This document shows, piece after piece, positions 43,970-52,355 of a stretch of DNA of 52,355 nt. Source of the stretch: Candidatus Thorarchaeota archaeon (lineage in GTDB: Archaea > Asgardarchaeota > Thorarchaeia > Thorarchaeales > Thorarchaeaceae). The notes under the pieces are model-generated. The model had not been told where the DNA came from. It did not search any database and saw only the letters and a list, made by a program, of their open reading frames with translations. Position 1 is the stretch's first letter; the number at the start of each line of letters is the position of its first letter. The position numbers and the translations under genes were made by a program. The stretch covers positions 1 through 52,355 of the forward strand of contig JAEOUN010000036.1 of NCBI GenBank assembly GCA_016839245.1. The letters run 5' to 3'.

Positions 43970-45034
43970 TCATGGTTTCATTTGTGATAGTATTTCACTT
44001 GGTCGCGGTTCTGCAAGTATTGCATGCTGCAGTTTGCAAAGGAGTTTGGTGATTTCTGCATAGATGACCTGCCTTGCTTGATCACTTGCAGATTCCGCAC
44101 TTTGCAATGCCTCTTCGCATTGTTGATTAATCCTCTTAATAATCCGCTTCTCAAGATCAGGACCCCCCCAACCAAATCCATCGAATGCTGTCTGAGCTTC
44201 TAAGATTTTTTCCTTAACATTAACATCCTGTTCCTTGAGTATTCCTTCGAGTCCTTGGAAATACTTTGCAATTGCCCGTTCAATTCTCTCCTGTTCTGAA
44301 TTATTCAAATAGTTCTCCTGCGACCTCTTCTTCATAAGATCTTGGAGAAGTCGTGCTCCTGGTGCCTCTGTCAGAAGACTCTTTGTAAGTTTCACGAGAA
44401 TACGAGCTGGAAGTTCTATTACATCTCCGAAATACGGAGAATCTGATCGATATCGATGGATTTCACGTAATGCCTCTAACCAGAATGTTGGTAGCAGAAC
44501 ATGACATCTAGAACTGTATTGTTGTACAAGTCGTTGAGTTTGTCCAATTAAGCCAAATTGATCGTCTTCAACATCAACTTTTCTATAAGCTTCAACTGTC
44601 TTTGCTTGTTCTTCACCCACAAGTGGAACTAGTTCTGAATCTGTTTCTGATGTTGAAGATGTGGCATCCGCAGCTTGTTGAACTTCTGAACGAACTCCAT
44701 CAAGGAATGAGAGAATCTCTGTCGTTGGCGACTTTTCAAGTTGTTTTGCCTTATCCGAGAGCTTGGGCAGGAGACTCTCAATCTGTGATAAACGCTTAAC
44801 TATTAGGCTTAAGATGTTCTGAGTAGATGGAGGGACACCTTTCATGGTGGTTGCTTCTTCCATCCATTTTCTTGTTCGGAGAAGTCCTTGATTAAGTGAA
44901 TCTACTCTATCTGGATCTATTGTTCCTTCAACTTGTGAACTCAAAAGGAAATGAATTAGGGTTGAGTTGAGTGTTACAATAAGTAACAATCTATCAATGA
45001 GGTCTTCAAATTGAAATGATGGGGAATCAGACAA
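43970..45034 (-). CDS. Helical protein of the tubulin-like operon, unknown
   Basis: A 354-residue mostly helical protein with no recognised domain. The N-terminus has a hydrophobic helix (LIDRLLLIVTLNSTLIHFLL), the middle has a low-complexity Ser/Thr/Glu stretch (about 128-145), and the rest is charged helices with a WGGPDLEKRI segment. It starts at TTG 45034, about 18 nt after the stop of the tubulin-like gene, with GAGGAG at 45045-45050. It is the last gene of the three-gene operon. Position suggests an adaptor or regulator of the GTPase polymer, which is inference only. Confidence 0.65.
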   Translation of the reverse strand: MSDSPSFQFEDLIDRLLLIVTLNSTLIHFLLSSQVEGTIDPDRVDSLNQGLLRTRKWMEEATTMKGVPPSTQNILSLIVKRLSQIESLLPKLSDKAKQLEKSPTTEILSFLDGVRSEVQQAADATSSTSETDSELVPLVGEEQAKTVEAYRKVDVEDDQFGLIGQTQRLVQQYSSRCHVLLPTFWLEALREIHRYRSDSPYFGDVIELPARILVKLTKSLLTEAPGARLLQDLMKKRSQENYLNNSEQERIERAIAKYFQGLEGILKEQDVNVKEKILEAQTAFDGFGWGGPDLEKRIIKRINQQCEEALQSAESASDQARQVIYAEITKLLCKLQHAILAEPRPSEILSQMKP

Positions 45035-45052
45035 CCATCACTCACTCCTCTA

Positions 45053-46438
45053 TTATTCCATAGTTTCTCCAGGAGTCATATAGTAACTGAATAACTCTCT
45101 GAAGTCGTTTATTGCATCCACAAGCTCTTTTCTCGATGTTCCCTTAGACCGCATGAACCAACCTTGTTTTAATGGTGAGGCTCCACTATGGAGGTTTACA
45201 AGCTGAGTAGCTTCATTAATGATTGTGACAAGTTCTGGTATCTTTGGCAGACCAAGTAATAGAAGTAGGTCTGTTCGTGCATCATGCGTGTGATATTGAA
45301 CATATGCTGGTGTAATTGCTGCACCTGGTGCAATGAATTTATCAAGTGCTTCTTTGATATGCATTCCATATTCAGCTTTCGCAATATGTGTTGGTCCAGA
45401 CATTACATAATAGACACTCTCTGCATTCGGCTCTTCACCAACATCTGCGTAGCTGCATTCCTTCACAGCATAATCAATCATTGTTCTTATCTGACGGGGC
45501 ATACTTCCAGCATCGGGGATTAGACCAACATCAGCATAGAGTGCAGGCACTACAACAGGATCGAGCTTTCGTGAATAGTCTGCTAAGTCTGTCGTTGGAA
45601 AGACATCCTTGTGACTTTCCCAAACACCAGGTGATAACATAGCTTCAATGACATCAAGCGCCATTGGGTTAACAAGCTCGACGAAAGCCTGCTCAGTTTT
45701 TTCCTCTAGAGCATTTGCTTCATCCAATGTTGAAGGAACCATCTTTTCAATGGAGTCGATATCCGCAACATCAACATCTAATTCTCTTCGAAGATAGTCC
45801 ACGGTATCTCCTTTTCTCCACTGAAGGATTCTCTTCAGCATAGTTCTGTTCGAGAGAAGAATAGTTAGATCAGCACCACGTTCTTGCAATTGTGCACGGA
45901 GAAGCTTGGAAACTGCCCAGATTGAGTTCAGTGCTTCACTGGATTGCCCTTCAAAAGGTAGTATTCCAACCACATATACAAAAATACGCCGACCTTCTTC
46001 TTCTTGAAATCTCTGTTTAAGGAGTTCGATAAGTGCGGGTGTACCTCCACAACCAGTACCACCACCAAGAGACGTGAAGATACAAAAGCCTGAAACTCCT
46101 TCAAACCCAAGATTGGCAAGCTGGTCAAAGATGATGTCTTTCGATTCCATGATTGCATTATATCCATCCATGAAACGTCCACCAACACCAATTTCCGATG
46201 CACCATACAAGAGAGTATTTTCTTTTGGAATGCCATATTTTTGACGTACCTTTGTGAGATCTGCTCTATCAGTGTTAATGAGCAAATAACCTCTAACTCT
46301 GGATGGTAGTTTGTTGTCACGGCTTGTCTTGAGATATGAGCCTACAATATTTGACCCACATTCTCCAATACCTATAGCAAAGACTTCAGCTGCTTTTGTG
46401 GTTTCATCAATATCTACGCTAGGATTTCCTCTTGACAT
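45053..46438 (-). CDS. Tubulin/FtsZ-superfamily GTPase, divergent
   Basis: A 461-residue GTPase with all main tubulin-superfamily loops: T1 GIGECGSN (23-30), T3 area INTDRADL (55-61), T4 SLGGGTGCGG (123-132), and a T7-like TTDLADYSR (282-290) in which D284 and D287 match the catalytic acids of FtsZ (NxDxAD) but Asn is replaced by Thr. It is longer than FtsZ core proteins, with a C-terminal helix-rich end (KELVDAINDFRELFSYYM). It does not look like standard FtsZ1 or FtsZ2 and may be CetZ-like or a separate family. AGGAGAT at 46446-46452 precedes ATG 46438. It is probably a polymer-forming protein; GTP binding is very likely. Confidence 0.88.
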   Translation of the reverse strand: MSRGNPSVDIDETTKAAEVFAIGIGECGSNIVGSYLKTSRDNKLPSRVRGYLLINTDRADLTKVRQKYGIPKENTLLYGASEIGVGGRFMDGYNAIMESKDIIFDQLANLGFEGVSGFCIFTSLGGGTGCGGTPALIELLKQRFQEEEGRRIFVYVVGILPFEGQSSEALNSIWAVSKLLRAQLQERGADLTILLSNRTMLKRILQWRKGDTVDYLRRELDVDVADIDSIEKMVPSTLDEANALEEKTEQAFVELVNPMALDVIEAMLSPGVWESHKDVFPTTDLADYSRKLDPVVVPALYADVGLIPDAGSMPRQIRTMIDYAVKECSYADVGEEPNAESVYYVMSGPTHIAKAEYGMHIKEALDKFIAPGAAITPAYVQYHTHDARTDLLLLLGLPKIPELVTIINEATQLVNLHSGASPLKQGWFMRSKGTSRKELVDAINDFRELFSYYMTPGETME

Positions 46439-46445
46439 GGAATGT

Positions 46446-46452
46446 ATCTCCT
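46446..46452 (-). promoter_or_regulatory. Ribosome binding site of the tubulin-like gene
   Basis: AGGAGAT on the minus strand, in the 15-nt gap after the coiled-coil gene's stop. It shows that the GTPase is translated from the same message. Confidence 0.65.
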
Positions 46453-46453
46453 G

Positions 46454-49141
46454 TTATCCTTTCCTTGCAACTAGAGATTGTGCGCTCTCTTTTATCGCCC
46501 AAGTAAGATATGAACTGATATCTTCTCTGGAATAAGTTTCTTTTATTTTCCTTACAGCATCTTCAATGAATTTATCACGTTCTTCAGCTTTTGCTGAAGG
46601 ACTGAATCCAGTCATGAACATTCTCAATGATTTATGCCAATCATCCATTGCAACTGCTTGGTCAAGCCATTTCTTTCTCATATCTTCAAGGTTATGGAAA
46701 CAATCAATGGCTTCATCCAAGCCCTGTGAAGAATGCAGAGTCTTCTCTAGATTTTTCATCTTGTTAGTGTTGAAGACTGTCTTACTGAATTCATCTGGAT
46801 GCTTCTCTACCACTCTCTCGATTGTTGAATAATACTGACTCTTCTCTCTGAGTTCTTTCTCATATTTCTCCCCACTCATATTTGCAATGTTCTTGATAAC
46901 ACTAAGCATCTCTTCTTGGATGTTTGCGAGTGTTAGACAAACGTCTAATGCTTCATTCACATGGGGTGAGTCATTCTCTAACTTGGCTGGTACTTGATCA
47001 ATTAGAACCTTCAGTTTCTCGACGAACTCGGACATACCTTGGTCCTCGAATAATGAAACTGCATTCTTAATCTGTGTATAAGCCTCATCAACACGTTCTC
47101 TAATTTTCTTATGAACTGCAGGTGAAGTTGTAAGATTCATGAGTTTATCAAATGCATCAGCAGCCTCCTCAAGTTCTGAGGGTGGGTTTTCTTGGAGGTC
47201 ACGAAGCATTTTCAGTTCCTTGTCAACTTTTACACCAATGCTGCTTGCCTTTTCCAAGGAAGTCTTTAGGGATTCAACTTCAATGCCTAGCTTGTCAATG
47301 ACTTTCGATTGTATCTTCTTCTCATAGATCTCAATCATTTTTCTAGCAATTGCTGGCAAGGCAAAGACATTATCTGCAGCTACCCCTACATTGTTTAGTT
47401 CACTAATAGCTTCTTGGACTTCTGGTGGAATTTCAACTCCTGCACCCATCAGTTTTGCTGCAGCCAGTCTAATTTTAACTCCCAATCGAAATCGAAGGTT
47501 TTCCAAGGAATCCTTTGCTTTGGCTAACATGGTTTCCTTGATTGTTCGCATCTCTGTCTTGATCTCTGCAAAATCATCCATATTCTTGATTCTCAATGAA
47601 CCCTCATCTAATTCGATAACAATAGGCATGAAAATCTCAGCATATGCTGGTTTGATAGTCTGTAAGTCCTGAACTATCGCATCAATCTCTTGTTGACATG
47701 CTTCTCTAAAGGTAGCAACTCCACTCTCGACCGCTCCTCGAAGTGTAGAGAGAGATTCGAGAAGGTAAGTGATTCCTCCTTCAAGCTCTTCAACTTTTGG
47801 AGCTTTTTTACTGAGTTGTGCATGATCTAGAACTCTATCTGCCGATGTAGCAAGTTCGTTGAATCGTGCTAGATACGAACGAATATTTTCCATAATGACT
47901 TTCCTATGTTCATCATCCATTACTTTTGCTTTCAAGTAAATTCTGACCATCTCGTCGATATCTGCATTTTTTAGAACACCTTTTGATTCTGTAATGAATT
48001 GACGGACGGAAACGACATCTTTGATACCCGTATCCTTGGGTACATCTGTTGCTTTTTCCACATCATCAAGAATTTCAAAAATTTGTTCTCGAAGTGCTAT
48101 CTTGACTTGCCCTTCCCACTCAACCATTCTTTGATAGTTTGAAAGAAGTGCAGCAATCCCTTCTCCCTCTACACCAACACTTGGAGGTGTAGGGATAACA
48201 TCAGAAGTTGTAGGTATTCCGCCATCTACAATTTTCTGAGTCACTTCATGCTTCATGTTGATAATTTTATCTCGAAGCAAGTTGGCTAATTTAATTTTTG
48301 AAGTATGAAGCTGATTCTCAAGAGTTACAAGTTCAGTTAGAGTTTGAGCCTTAGCAGCATCTCTTGAGAGTATTCTAAGTTGCTGAGAGAATTCAATAGG
48401 TAGTTCAAGCCCTAATCTGGACGCAGTTTCGACGGATGCCTGAAGAGATTCAGTATCACTCACAAGTGATGAGCCAAGGAGTCTGCTCACCTCATCTTTC
48501 CTACCATCTAGATAATCTCTGTCCTTGAGAAGTTTATCGTTTAATATGATCAGATCTTTCATCGAAAATCCTGTGACATCTTCATTGGATACAGTTGTAG
48601 AAACCTCACTTTTGTCGATAGTAATATGTCGTTCATAAGTTTCGACGGTGGCTTTGTTCTCATCTAGGGTTGATTTTACATCTCGAGAGACATCTTGATG
48701 GATGACAATATATTGTTTGGAGAATGCTTTTGCAAACTCTAGAAGTTTCTCGAAATCTTTGAGATCTCCTGCACCAATTCCTGGAAAGTTCATACTGACT
48801 ATGGATTTTGTTTCGGCAGGCTTGATTAGCTCCAGTTTCGGAGCCATTGAAATTACATCTTTGTGTTCCTTCTTAAAGTGCTCTGCAAAATCACGAGTTG
48901 CACGCATAAATGCATCTTCAAGTTCGTTTGCGCTTTTGTCAACCTCTGTCTGCACTTTTCTTTTCTTCAACAGACCTACCGATGTCAAGTCATTCTCATG
49001 TTTACTCAAGTTTGCGAAAATATCATACAAGTGTCTGACCTGACGACTTGCTTGCTCTTCCATTACAGGATCTACAGTGACAAGTATTCCTTTCAATTCA
49101 GCGAACTTGTCGAGTTCTCGTCTCCATCCATGTGAGTCCAA
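46454..49141 (-). CDS. Large helical/coiled-coil protein of the tubulin-like operon
   Basis: An 895-residue protein, almost entirely charged amphipathic helices with heptad-like stretches, no membrane segment and no catalytic motif. Its composition (rich in E, K, L, D, with Pro-linked breaks such as VIPTPPSVGVEGEG around residue 320) suggests a long bundle or rod made of several similar helical blocks, as in spectrin- or SMC-hinge-free scaffolds. The start is TTG 49141, fixed by GGAGGT at 49149-49154. It lies 15 nt before the tubulin-like gene, so a direct partnership with the GTPase (anchor, cross-linker or length ruler) is a fair inference. Confidence 0.75.
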   Translation of the reverse strand: MDSHGWRRELDKFAELKGILVTVDPVMEEQASRQVRHLYDIFANLSKHENDLTSVGLLKKRKVQTEVDKSANELEDAFMRATRDFAEHFKKEHKDVISMAPKLELIKPAETKSIVSMNFPGIGAGDLKDFEKLLEFAKAFSKQYIVIHQDVSRDVKSTLDENKATVETYERHITIDKSEVSTTVSNEDVTGFSMKDLIILNDKLLKDRDYLDGRKDEVSRLLGSSLVSDTESLQASVETASRLGLELPIEFSQQLRILSRDAAKAQTLTELVTLENQLHTSKIKLANLLRDKIINMKHEVTQKIVDGGIPTTSDVIPTPPSVGVEGEGIAALLSNYQRMVEWEGQVKIALREQIFEILDDVEKATDVPKDTGIKDVVSVRQFITESKGVLKNADIDEMVRIYLKAKVMDDEHRKVIMENIRSYLARFNELATSADRVLDHAQLSKKAPKVEELEGGITYLLESLSTLRGAVESGVATFREACQQEIDAIVQDLQTIKPAYAEIFMPIVIELDEGSLRIKNMDDFAEIKTEMRTIKETMLAKAKDSLENLRFRLGVKIRLAAAKLMGAGVEIPPEVQEAISELNNVGVAADNVFALPAIARKMIEIYEKKIQSKVIDKLGIEVESLKTSLEKASSIGVKVDKELKMLRDLQENPPSELEEAADAFDKLMNLTTSPAVHKKIRERVDEAYTQIKNAVSLFEDQGMSEFVEKLKVLIDQVPAKLENDSPHVNEALDVCLTLANIQEEMLSVIKNIANMSGEKYEKELREKSQYYSTIERVVEKHPDEFSKTVFNTNKMKNLEKTLHSSQGLDEAIDCFHNLEDMRKKWLDQAVAMDDWHKSLRMFMTGFSPSAKAEERDKFIEDAVRKIKETYSREDISSYLTWAIKESAQSLVARKG

Positions 49142-49148
49142 AATGCCT

Positions 49149-49154
49149 ACCTCC
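49149..49154 (-). promoter_or_regulatory. Ribosome binding site fixing a TTG start
   Basis: GGAGGT on the minus strand with 7 nt to TTG 49141. It supports the TTG start of the 895-residue coiled-coil protein. Confidence 0.7.
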
Positions 49155-49350
49155 GTCTAGTATGGCTTTTATCACGAGGTATACCTTATGTGCTTTCTGT
49201 GTGTTGATTATCCCTTTTGAACGATTGCGGTACGTATTCCTTTATCTAAACTTCAATAAATCGTTATTTCTGACGTTTTTTGTGTAGAAAGAAACTAACA
49301 TAAGTGGTTCCAAATCTAATAATTTAGTCAAAAACAGGAAAGAGATAAAT

Positions 49351-51261
49351 ATGGACCACTCCTCATTGAACAAAAATGACCTATCTTTACTTAGTTCTGA
49401 GTCCATATCCATAATTGAAGAAGATGTCGTTGATATTGACAAAGACGATGAGTTCCTCTATGCCGCATGTTCTGATAACCATGTCCGTGTATATTCGAAA
49501 GATAATTGGCAACTTGTCGCAGAATTGGGTGAGACCGATACTCCTCCATTAGCTGTGGATGTTGATAATGAGCAAATCTATGCTACATGTGATAAGAGAG
49601 TGTATGTTTGGAAAAAAGAGACTTTCGGAATGATTGGTTGGTTTGAACTTAGTTATCAAGCTATTACATCTTCATTACAAGGTGATTATTTCTTTGTGGG
49701 TGCAAAAGAAGGACGACTTGTATCAATACAAAAAGAGACTCATGACACTTCAAGCTGGCAATTACACAAGTCTGACATCTCAAGTATTTGGTCTGATAAC
49801 ACAATTATATGTACAAGTACAAAAAAGGAGGAACCTCGAGTTTGGCTTAAAGACTCAAGTAGTGCACCTTCTGAATTAGCTCGACTTGATAAAAAAGGCA
49901 AAGGTGGAGTTGTCTTTGGTAATTCAGAGTTTGTCTTTGTTGGCAGTACCTCTGGAGAAGTCGCTCTCTATGATAGATCTGATTGGGACCTCATTCGGAC
50001 GCTTAATACCTCAGGCACTAATGCAATCTCTTCAATGTGGGCAGGTGAATATTATCTTATAGCTGCTGATTCTTCTGGAACACTTACATTCTGGCAAATA
50101 AAAAATGGTGACACACTTGGGTCTATCTCTTTGGAAGAGGCAAAAATAAGCTATTTTACTGCGGATCATGACCTATTGTACATTGCTTCGACAACTGGAT
50201 TACATATTATTCGCGTTATAGCTTCAGGAAGAACACTTGATCTCAATGATGAAGGACCATTTGTATGGAAAGAGAGTCTCCTGAAGACCTCTCCTTATGA
50301 TGTTCTTGAAGATGCATTAGAGAAAGAACGTTCTGGCGACGAGAAGTTTCAAGATGGACTATTTCACGAAGCCGTTTTAGAATATGAGAATGCCATGCGA
50401 TTACTTGTTGATAATACCCATACTCTTCAGGAAGTGCCAACTGAACGCCAACAATTAACTGAAGAACTCAACAATCGTTTAGGTAAGGCACTTCTAAAAG
50501 CCAAGATACAAGAAGTGAATGCATTAATTCACGAAATACGTCAACTTGCAGAGGAATTGGAGGTAAGAAAACGGACTGAACGAGATCCAGAAGATGTCGA
50601 TAAGCTTTGGGCTGCATCAAGTCGTATAATTAAAGAAAGCATTAATCTCGCAGATGCGCAATCTGATGATATCCTCAGCTATCAATTGACGCATGTTGTC
50701 GATGTTTTGAAAGAAGTCTTAGATAACGCTATTGTCCAATATGATAAATTCAGAGAAACTATCAACAATGCAATCGGTCTGACAAGACAAATTTCTAATG
50801 AATGGCATTGGATGGAGAGAAAACGTACAAGTCTTAATGAACGGAAAGAATTCCTTGAAAAGGAGATAAAACGACTAGAACAAGCTTTGAACGAAGCAGA
50901 ACCTGGTGGTGAGGTTGAACAGATTCTTACTGAAGCTTTAGATGGATATCAAAAAATACTCAAGCAAATAGAGAATATCCTTACTTCTTATGATGAGGAT
51001 ATAGATGAAACATTTGCCAATAGTGATGAAGCAAGTGAAGCAATCGAGGGTCTCCTAACGACTATTCCGAAAAAAAGAGAAGAATTGAAACAAATCTCAA
51101 ATCAAGCGAATTTTGGCAAGGAGTATAAAGCTCTCATGCAAGTTATTGACCAAGCAATCGAAACTGCAAAGAACTTCAAGCTAACAAAGGAATTAAAATC
51201 TCTTGAATCTGAGCATGAGGCGTTGGAGCATCTTTATCAAGAAAAAAAAGAAGCGAATTAA
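49351..51261 (+). CDS. Beta-propeller plus coiled-coil protein
   Basis: A 636-residue protein. Residues 1 to about 300 form a WD40-like propeller: repeated units of about 40 residues such as DDEFLYAACSDNHVRVYSKD, NSEFVFVGSTSGEVALYDRS and GEYYLIAADSSGTLTFWQIK, each with a short polar turn and a terminal aromatic strand. A single TPR- or MIT-like hairpin follows (FQDGLFHEAVLEYENAMRLL, about 331-350), then about 270 residues of coiled coil. No signal peptide or membrane helix is present. It diverges from the tubulin-like operon across 209 nt. The propeller-plus-helical-rod layout suggests a scaffold or cargo adaptor; eukaryotic coat and transport proteins have similar layouts, but that is analogy, not proven descent. 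Confidence 0.8.
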   Translation: MDHSSLNKNDLSLLSSESISIIEEDVVDIDKDDEFLYAACSDNHVRVYSKDNWQLVAELGETDTPPLAVDVDNEQIYATCDKRVYVWKKETFGMIGWFELSYQAITSSLQGDYFFVGAKEGRLVSIQKETHDTSSWQLHKSDISSIWSDNTIICTSTKKEEPRVWLKDSSSAPSELARLDKKGKGGVVFGNSEFVFVGSTSGEVALYDRSDWDLIRTLNTSGTNAISSMWAGEYYLIAADSSGTLTFWQIKNGDTLGSISLEEAKISYFTADHDLLYIASTTGLHIIRVIASGRTLDLNDEGPFVWKESLLKTSPYDVLEDALEKERSGDEKFQDGLFHEAVLEYENAMRLLVDNTHTLQEVPTERQQLTEELNNRLGKALLKAKIQEVNALIHEIRQLAEELEVRKRTERDPEDVDKLWAASSRIIKESINLADAQSDDILSYQLTHVVDVLKEVLDNAIVQYDKFRETINNAIGLTRQISNEWHWMERKRTSLNERKEFLEKEIKRLEQALNEAEPGGEVEQILTEALDGYQKILKQIENILTSYDEDIDETFANSDEASEAIEGLLTTIPKKREELKQISNQANFGKEYKALMQVIDQAIETAKNFKLTKELKSLESEHEALEHLYQEKKEAN

Positions 51262-51890
51262 CTTGCAGCAATTCCAGAAATTGATGGATAGTCCTCTTCG
51301 ATAATGTCTTCATCATCAAATAGATCTATCCAATCTTCACCAAGTTCCTTAAGTGATGGATCAATTGAAAAAGCGATTTCGGCTGCTCTAATTGCCTCAT
51401 TATAGTCATCAAAATACAGATAACAAAGCGCAAGATTATACCAAGATACTGATGAGTTTGGATTTAAATCCAAGGTCCTTTCAAGTGCTTCTTGAGCCTC
51501 TTCCCAGCGTTCCTCAGCTAAAAGAACAGTACCAAGGAGCTCCCAGTTTCTAACTCTCCGCGGATTAATTCTAAGGCTTTCTCTTAAAGCATCAATTCCT
51601 TCAGATGTTTCATTCATTAGTAGATGTAAAAATCCCTTCTCCGCCCAAGTCGATGGTGATGTGGGTTGTATTCGAAGGAGATTATTCAAAGCTTCAATTG
51701 CCGACTTCGGTTTTCCCATTTCAAGGTTGCAAATGACTACATTTTCCCAGGCTTTTGAATTAGTAGGATTAATGGAAAGTTCCTTCTCAAGAGTGGACAT
51801 GGCTTCATCAAAAAGCTTCTTCTCAATGAGTGATGCTACCTTACAAATTAGATCTTCAGCATCATTGTTTTCAATAGGTTGTTGTACCAC
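51258..51890 (-). CDS. TPR-repeat protein
   Basis: A 210-residue protein of about five tetratricopeptide repeats covering residues 10-190, for example AKEKG-type units such as PTSPSTWAEKGFLHLLMNET and NSSVSWYNLALCYLYFDDYN, ending in an acidic tail (DLFDDEDIIEEDYP). TPR arrays bind other proteins; no catalytic part is attached. It starts at GTG 51890, and its stop overlaps that of the propeller gene by 3-4 nt in a convergent arrangement. A role with the neighbouring scaffold genes is possible. Confidence 0.85.
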   Translation of the reverse strand: MVQQPIENNDAEDLICKVASLIEKKLFDEAMSTLEKELSINPTNSKAWENVVICNLEMGKPKSAIEALNNLLRIQPTSPSTWAEKGFLHLLMNETSEGIDALRESLRINPRRVRNWELLGTVLLAEERWEEAQEALERTLDLNPNSSVSWYNLALCYLYFDDYNEAIRAAEIAFSIDPSLKELGEDWIDLFDDEDIIEEDYPSISGIAAS

Positions 51891-51950
51891 TCTTTATCAA
51901 TCCTTACCACTTGCATATGTCAAAGATTGTATTCTTCGAATTCATGCGAA

Positions 51951-52355
51951 TTAGAAGAAAAACCTTGTTCTGACCAGATTTTCAATCCAATCGAATTTTG
52001 TATTAGTTATAATTATGATTTCAATTGGAACTGATAATTTTGAGTTATTTTCATTAGTATATGAAGCAGTTGTTTGAGGCGAAACTTCCAAGATTGTCAG
52101 AGTGACGACATCTTTTGACCATAGATTGCCATCTGTGAGATTTCCATCTTCATTGATAAAGACAATTTTCAATGGTCCGCCATTTTCTTCTGAAATAGGT
52201 GCGCCATTTTCATCATATGCTACTAGCATTGTGGAATTGATTTCATCTACTGGATACCCTGTCGCATTATACCCACTCAACTCTCCATAGACCATTTTCT
52301 TTGTATATTGAGATGTATAACCATCTCCACTTCTGGCGATTACAATAAAGTTCTC
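51951..52355 (-). CDS. C-terminal part of a probable secreted protein with molybdopterin-binding-like domain
   Basis: The frame is open to the window edge, so the N-terminus is missing. The 134 visible residues include SGDGYTSQYTKKMVYGELSG, then ISEENGGPLKIVFINEDG, then WSKDVVTLTILEV. This order (DGY, GGPL, K-x-V-x-x-I) is that of the oxidoreductase molybdopterin-binding-like fold often found in archaeal extracellular proteins without the cofactor Cys. Several NxT/NxS sequons are present. A short tail (about 25 residues) follows the domain. Function unknown. Confidence 0.55.
   Translation of the reverse strand, partial: ENFIVIARSGDGYTSQYTKKMVYGELSGYNATGYPVDEINSTMLVAYDENGAPISEENGGPLKIVFINEDGNLTDGNLWSKDVVTLTILEVSPQTTASYTNENNSKLSVPIEIIIITNTKFDWIENLVRTRFFF

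Noticed and set aside
45053..46438. Calling the GTPase ftsZ
   Set aside because: The superfamily loops are clear, but the T7 motif, the length and the neighbours differ from FtsZ1/FtsZ2, so a gene symbol would overstate the identity.
46311..46535. Plus-strand frame across the coiled-coil/GTPase junction
   Set aside because: Antisense to two strongly supported genes and to the ribosome binding site between them.

Overview
This window looks archaeal and is probably from an Asgard-type lineage (Thorarchaeia- or Lokiarchaeia-like); the lineage assignment is inference. The archaeal markers are an ATP-dependent archaeal DNA ligase, a type 2 IPP isomerase, the formate-dependent purine enzyme PurP, a Zn-site TGT-superfamily protein, an ADP-forming acyl-CoA synthetase alpha subunit, TATA-like boxes 25-35 nt before several starts, and frequent TTG/GTG starts with GGAGG-type ribosome binding sites. 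The DNA is AT-rich and densely coding. I see no tRNA, rRNA, insertion sequence or convincing CRISPR array.

Layout. 1-1878: the end of a gamma-glutamyltransferase and an aspartase/fumarase-family lyase. 1899-5522: a Na/Pi cotransporter-PhoU protein, a NIF3 protein and a possible LURP-one-like protein. 5523-6393: the only long gene-poor stretch, holding a 24-bp palindrome, a 129-nt hairpin-forming unit and a diverged direct repeat. 6394-9399: a receiver / multi-PAS / histidine kinase. 9537-18350: membrane proteins, two GNAT acetyltransferases, a SPASM radical SAM enzyme, a secreted PPC-like protein, a membrane-anchored papain-like peptidase, an ICMT-like methyltransferase and an MBL hydrolase. 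18506-21374: a diverged TGT-superfamily enzyme just downstream of the DNA ligase gene. 21493-28157: a winged-helix regulator coupled to a CruF-like membrane protein, small redox and PRC-barrel proteins, an amidohydrolase, an AcuC-type deacetylase and an arylsulfotransferase-like protein.

28302-40549 is a ten-gene purine biosynthesis cluster on the minus strand, in the order purN, purF, purP, purP-like, purC-purS fusion, purQ, purL, purE-purM fusion, purD, guaA. Most junctions overlap or are separated by fewer than 30 nt. It covers most of the route from PRPP to FAICAR plus GMP synthase. purB, purK and a recognisable IMP cyclohydrolase are not in the window. Two gene fusions and a second PurP paralog with a lost glycine-rich loop are the notable points.

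43970-51890 holds the most novel-looking locus. A three-gene operon encodes an 895-residue helical/coiled-coil protein, a tubulin/FtsZ-superfamily GTPase and a 354-residue helical protein. It is divergent from a gene for a beta-propeller plus long coiled-coil protein, which converges on a TPR protein gene. This looks like a candidate cytoskeletal or scaffold module. A cut-off secreted protein gene ends the window.
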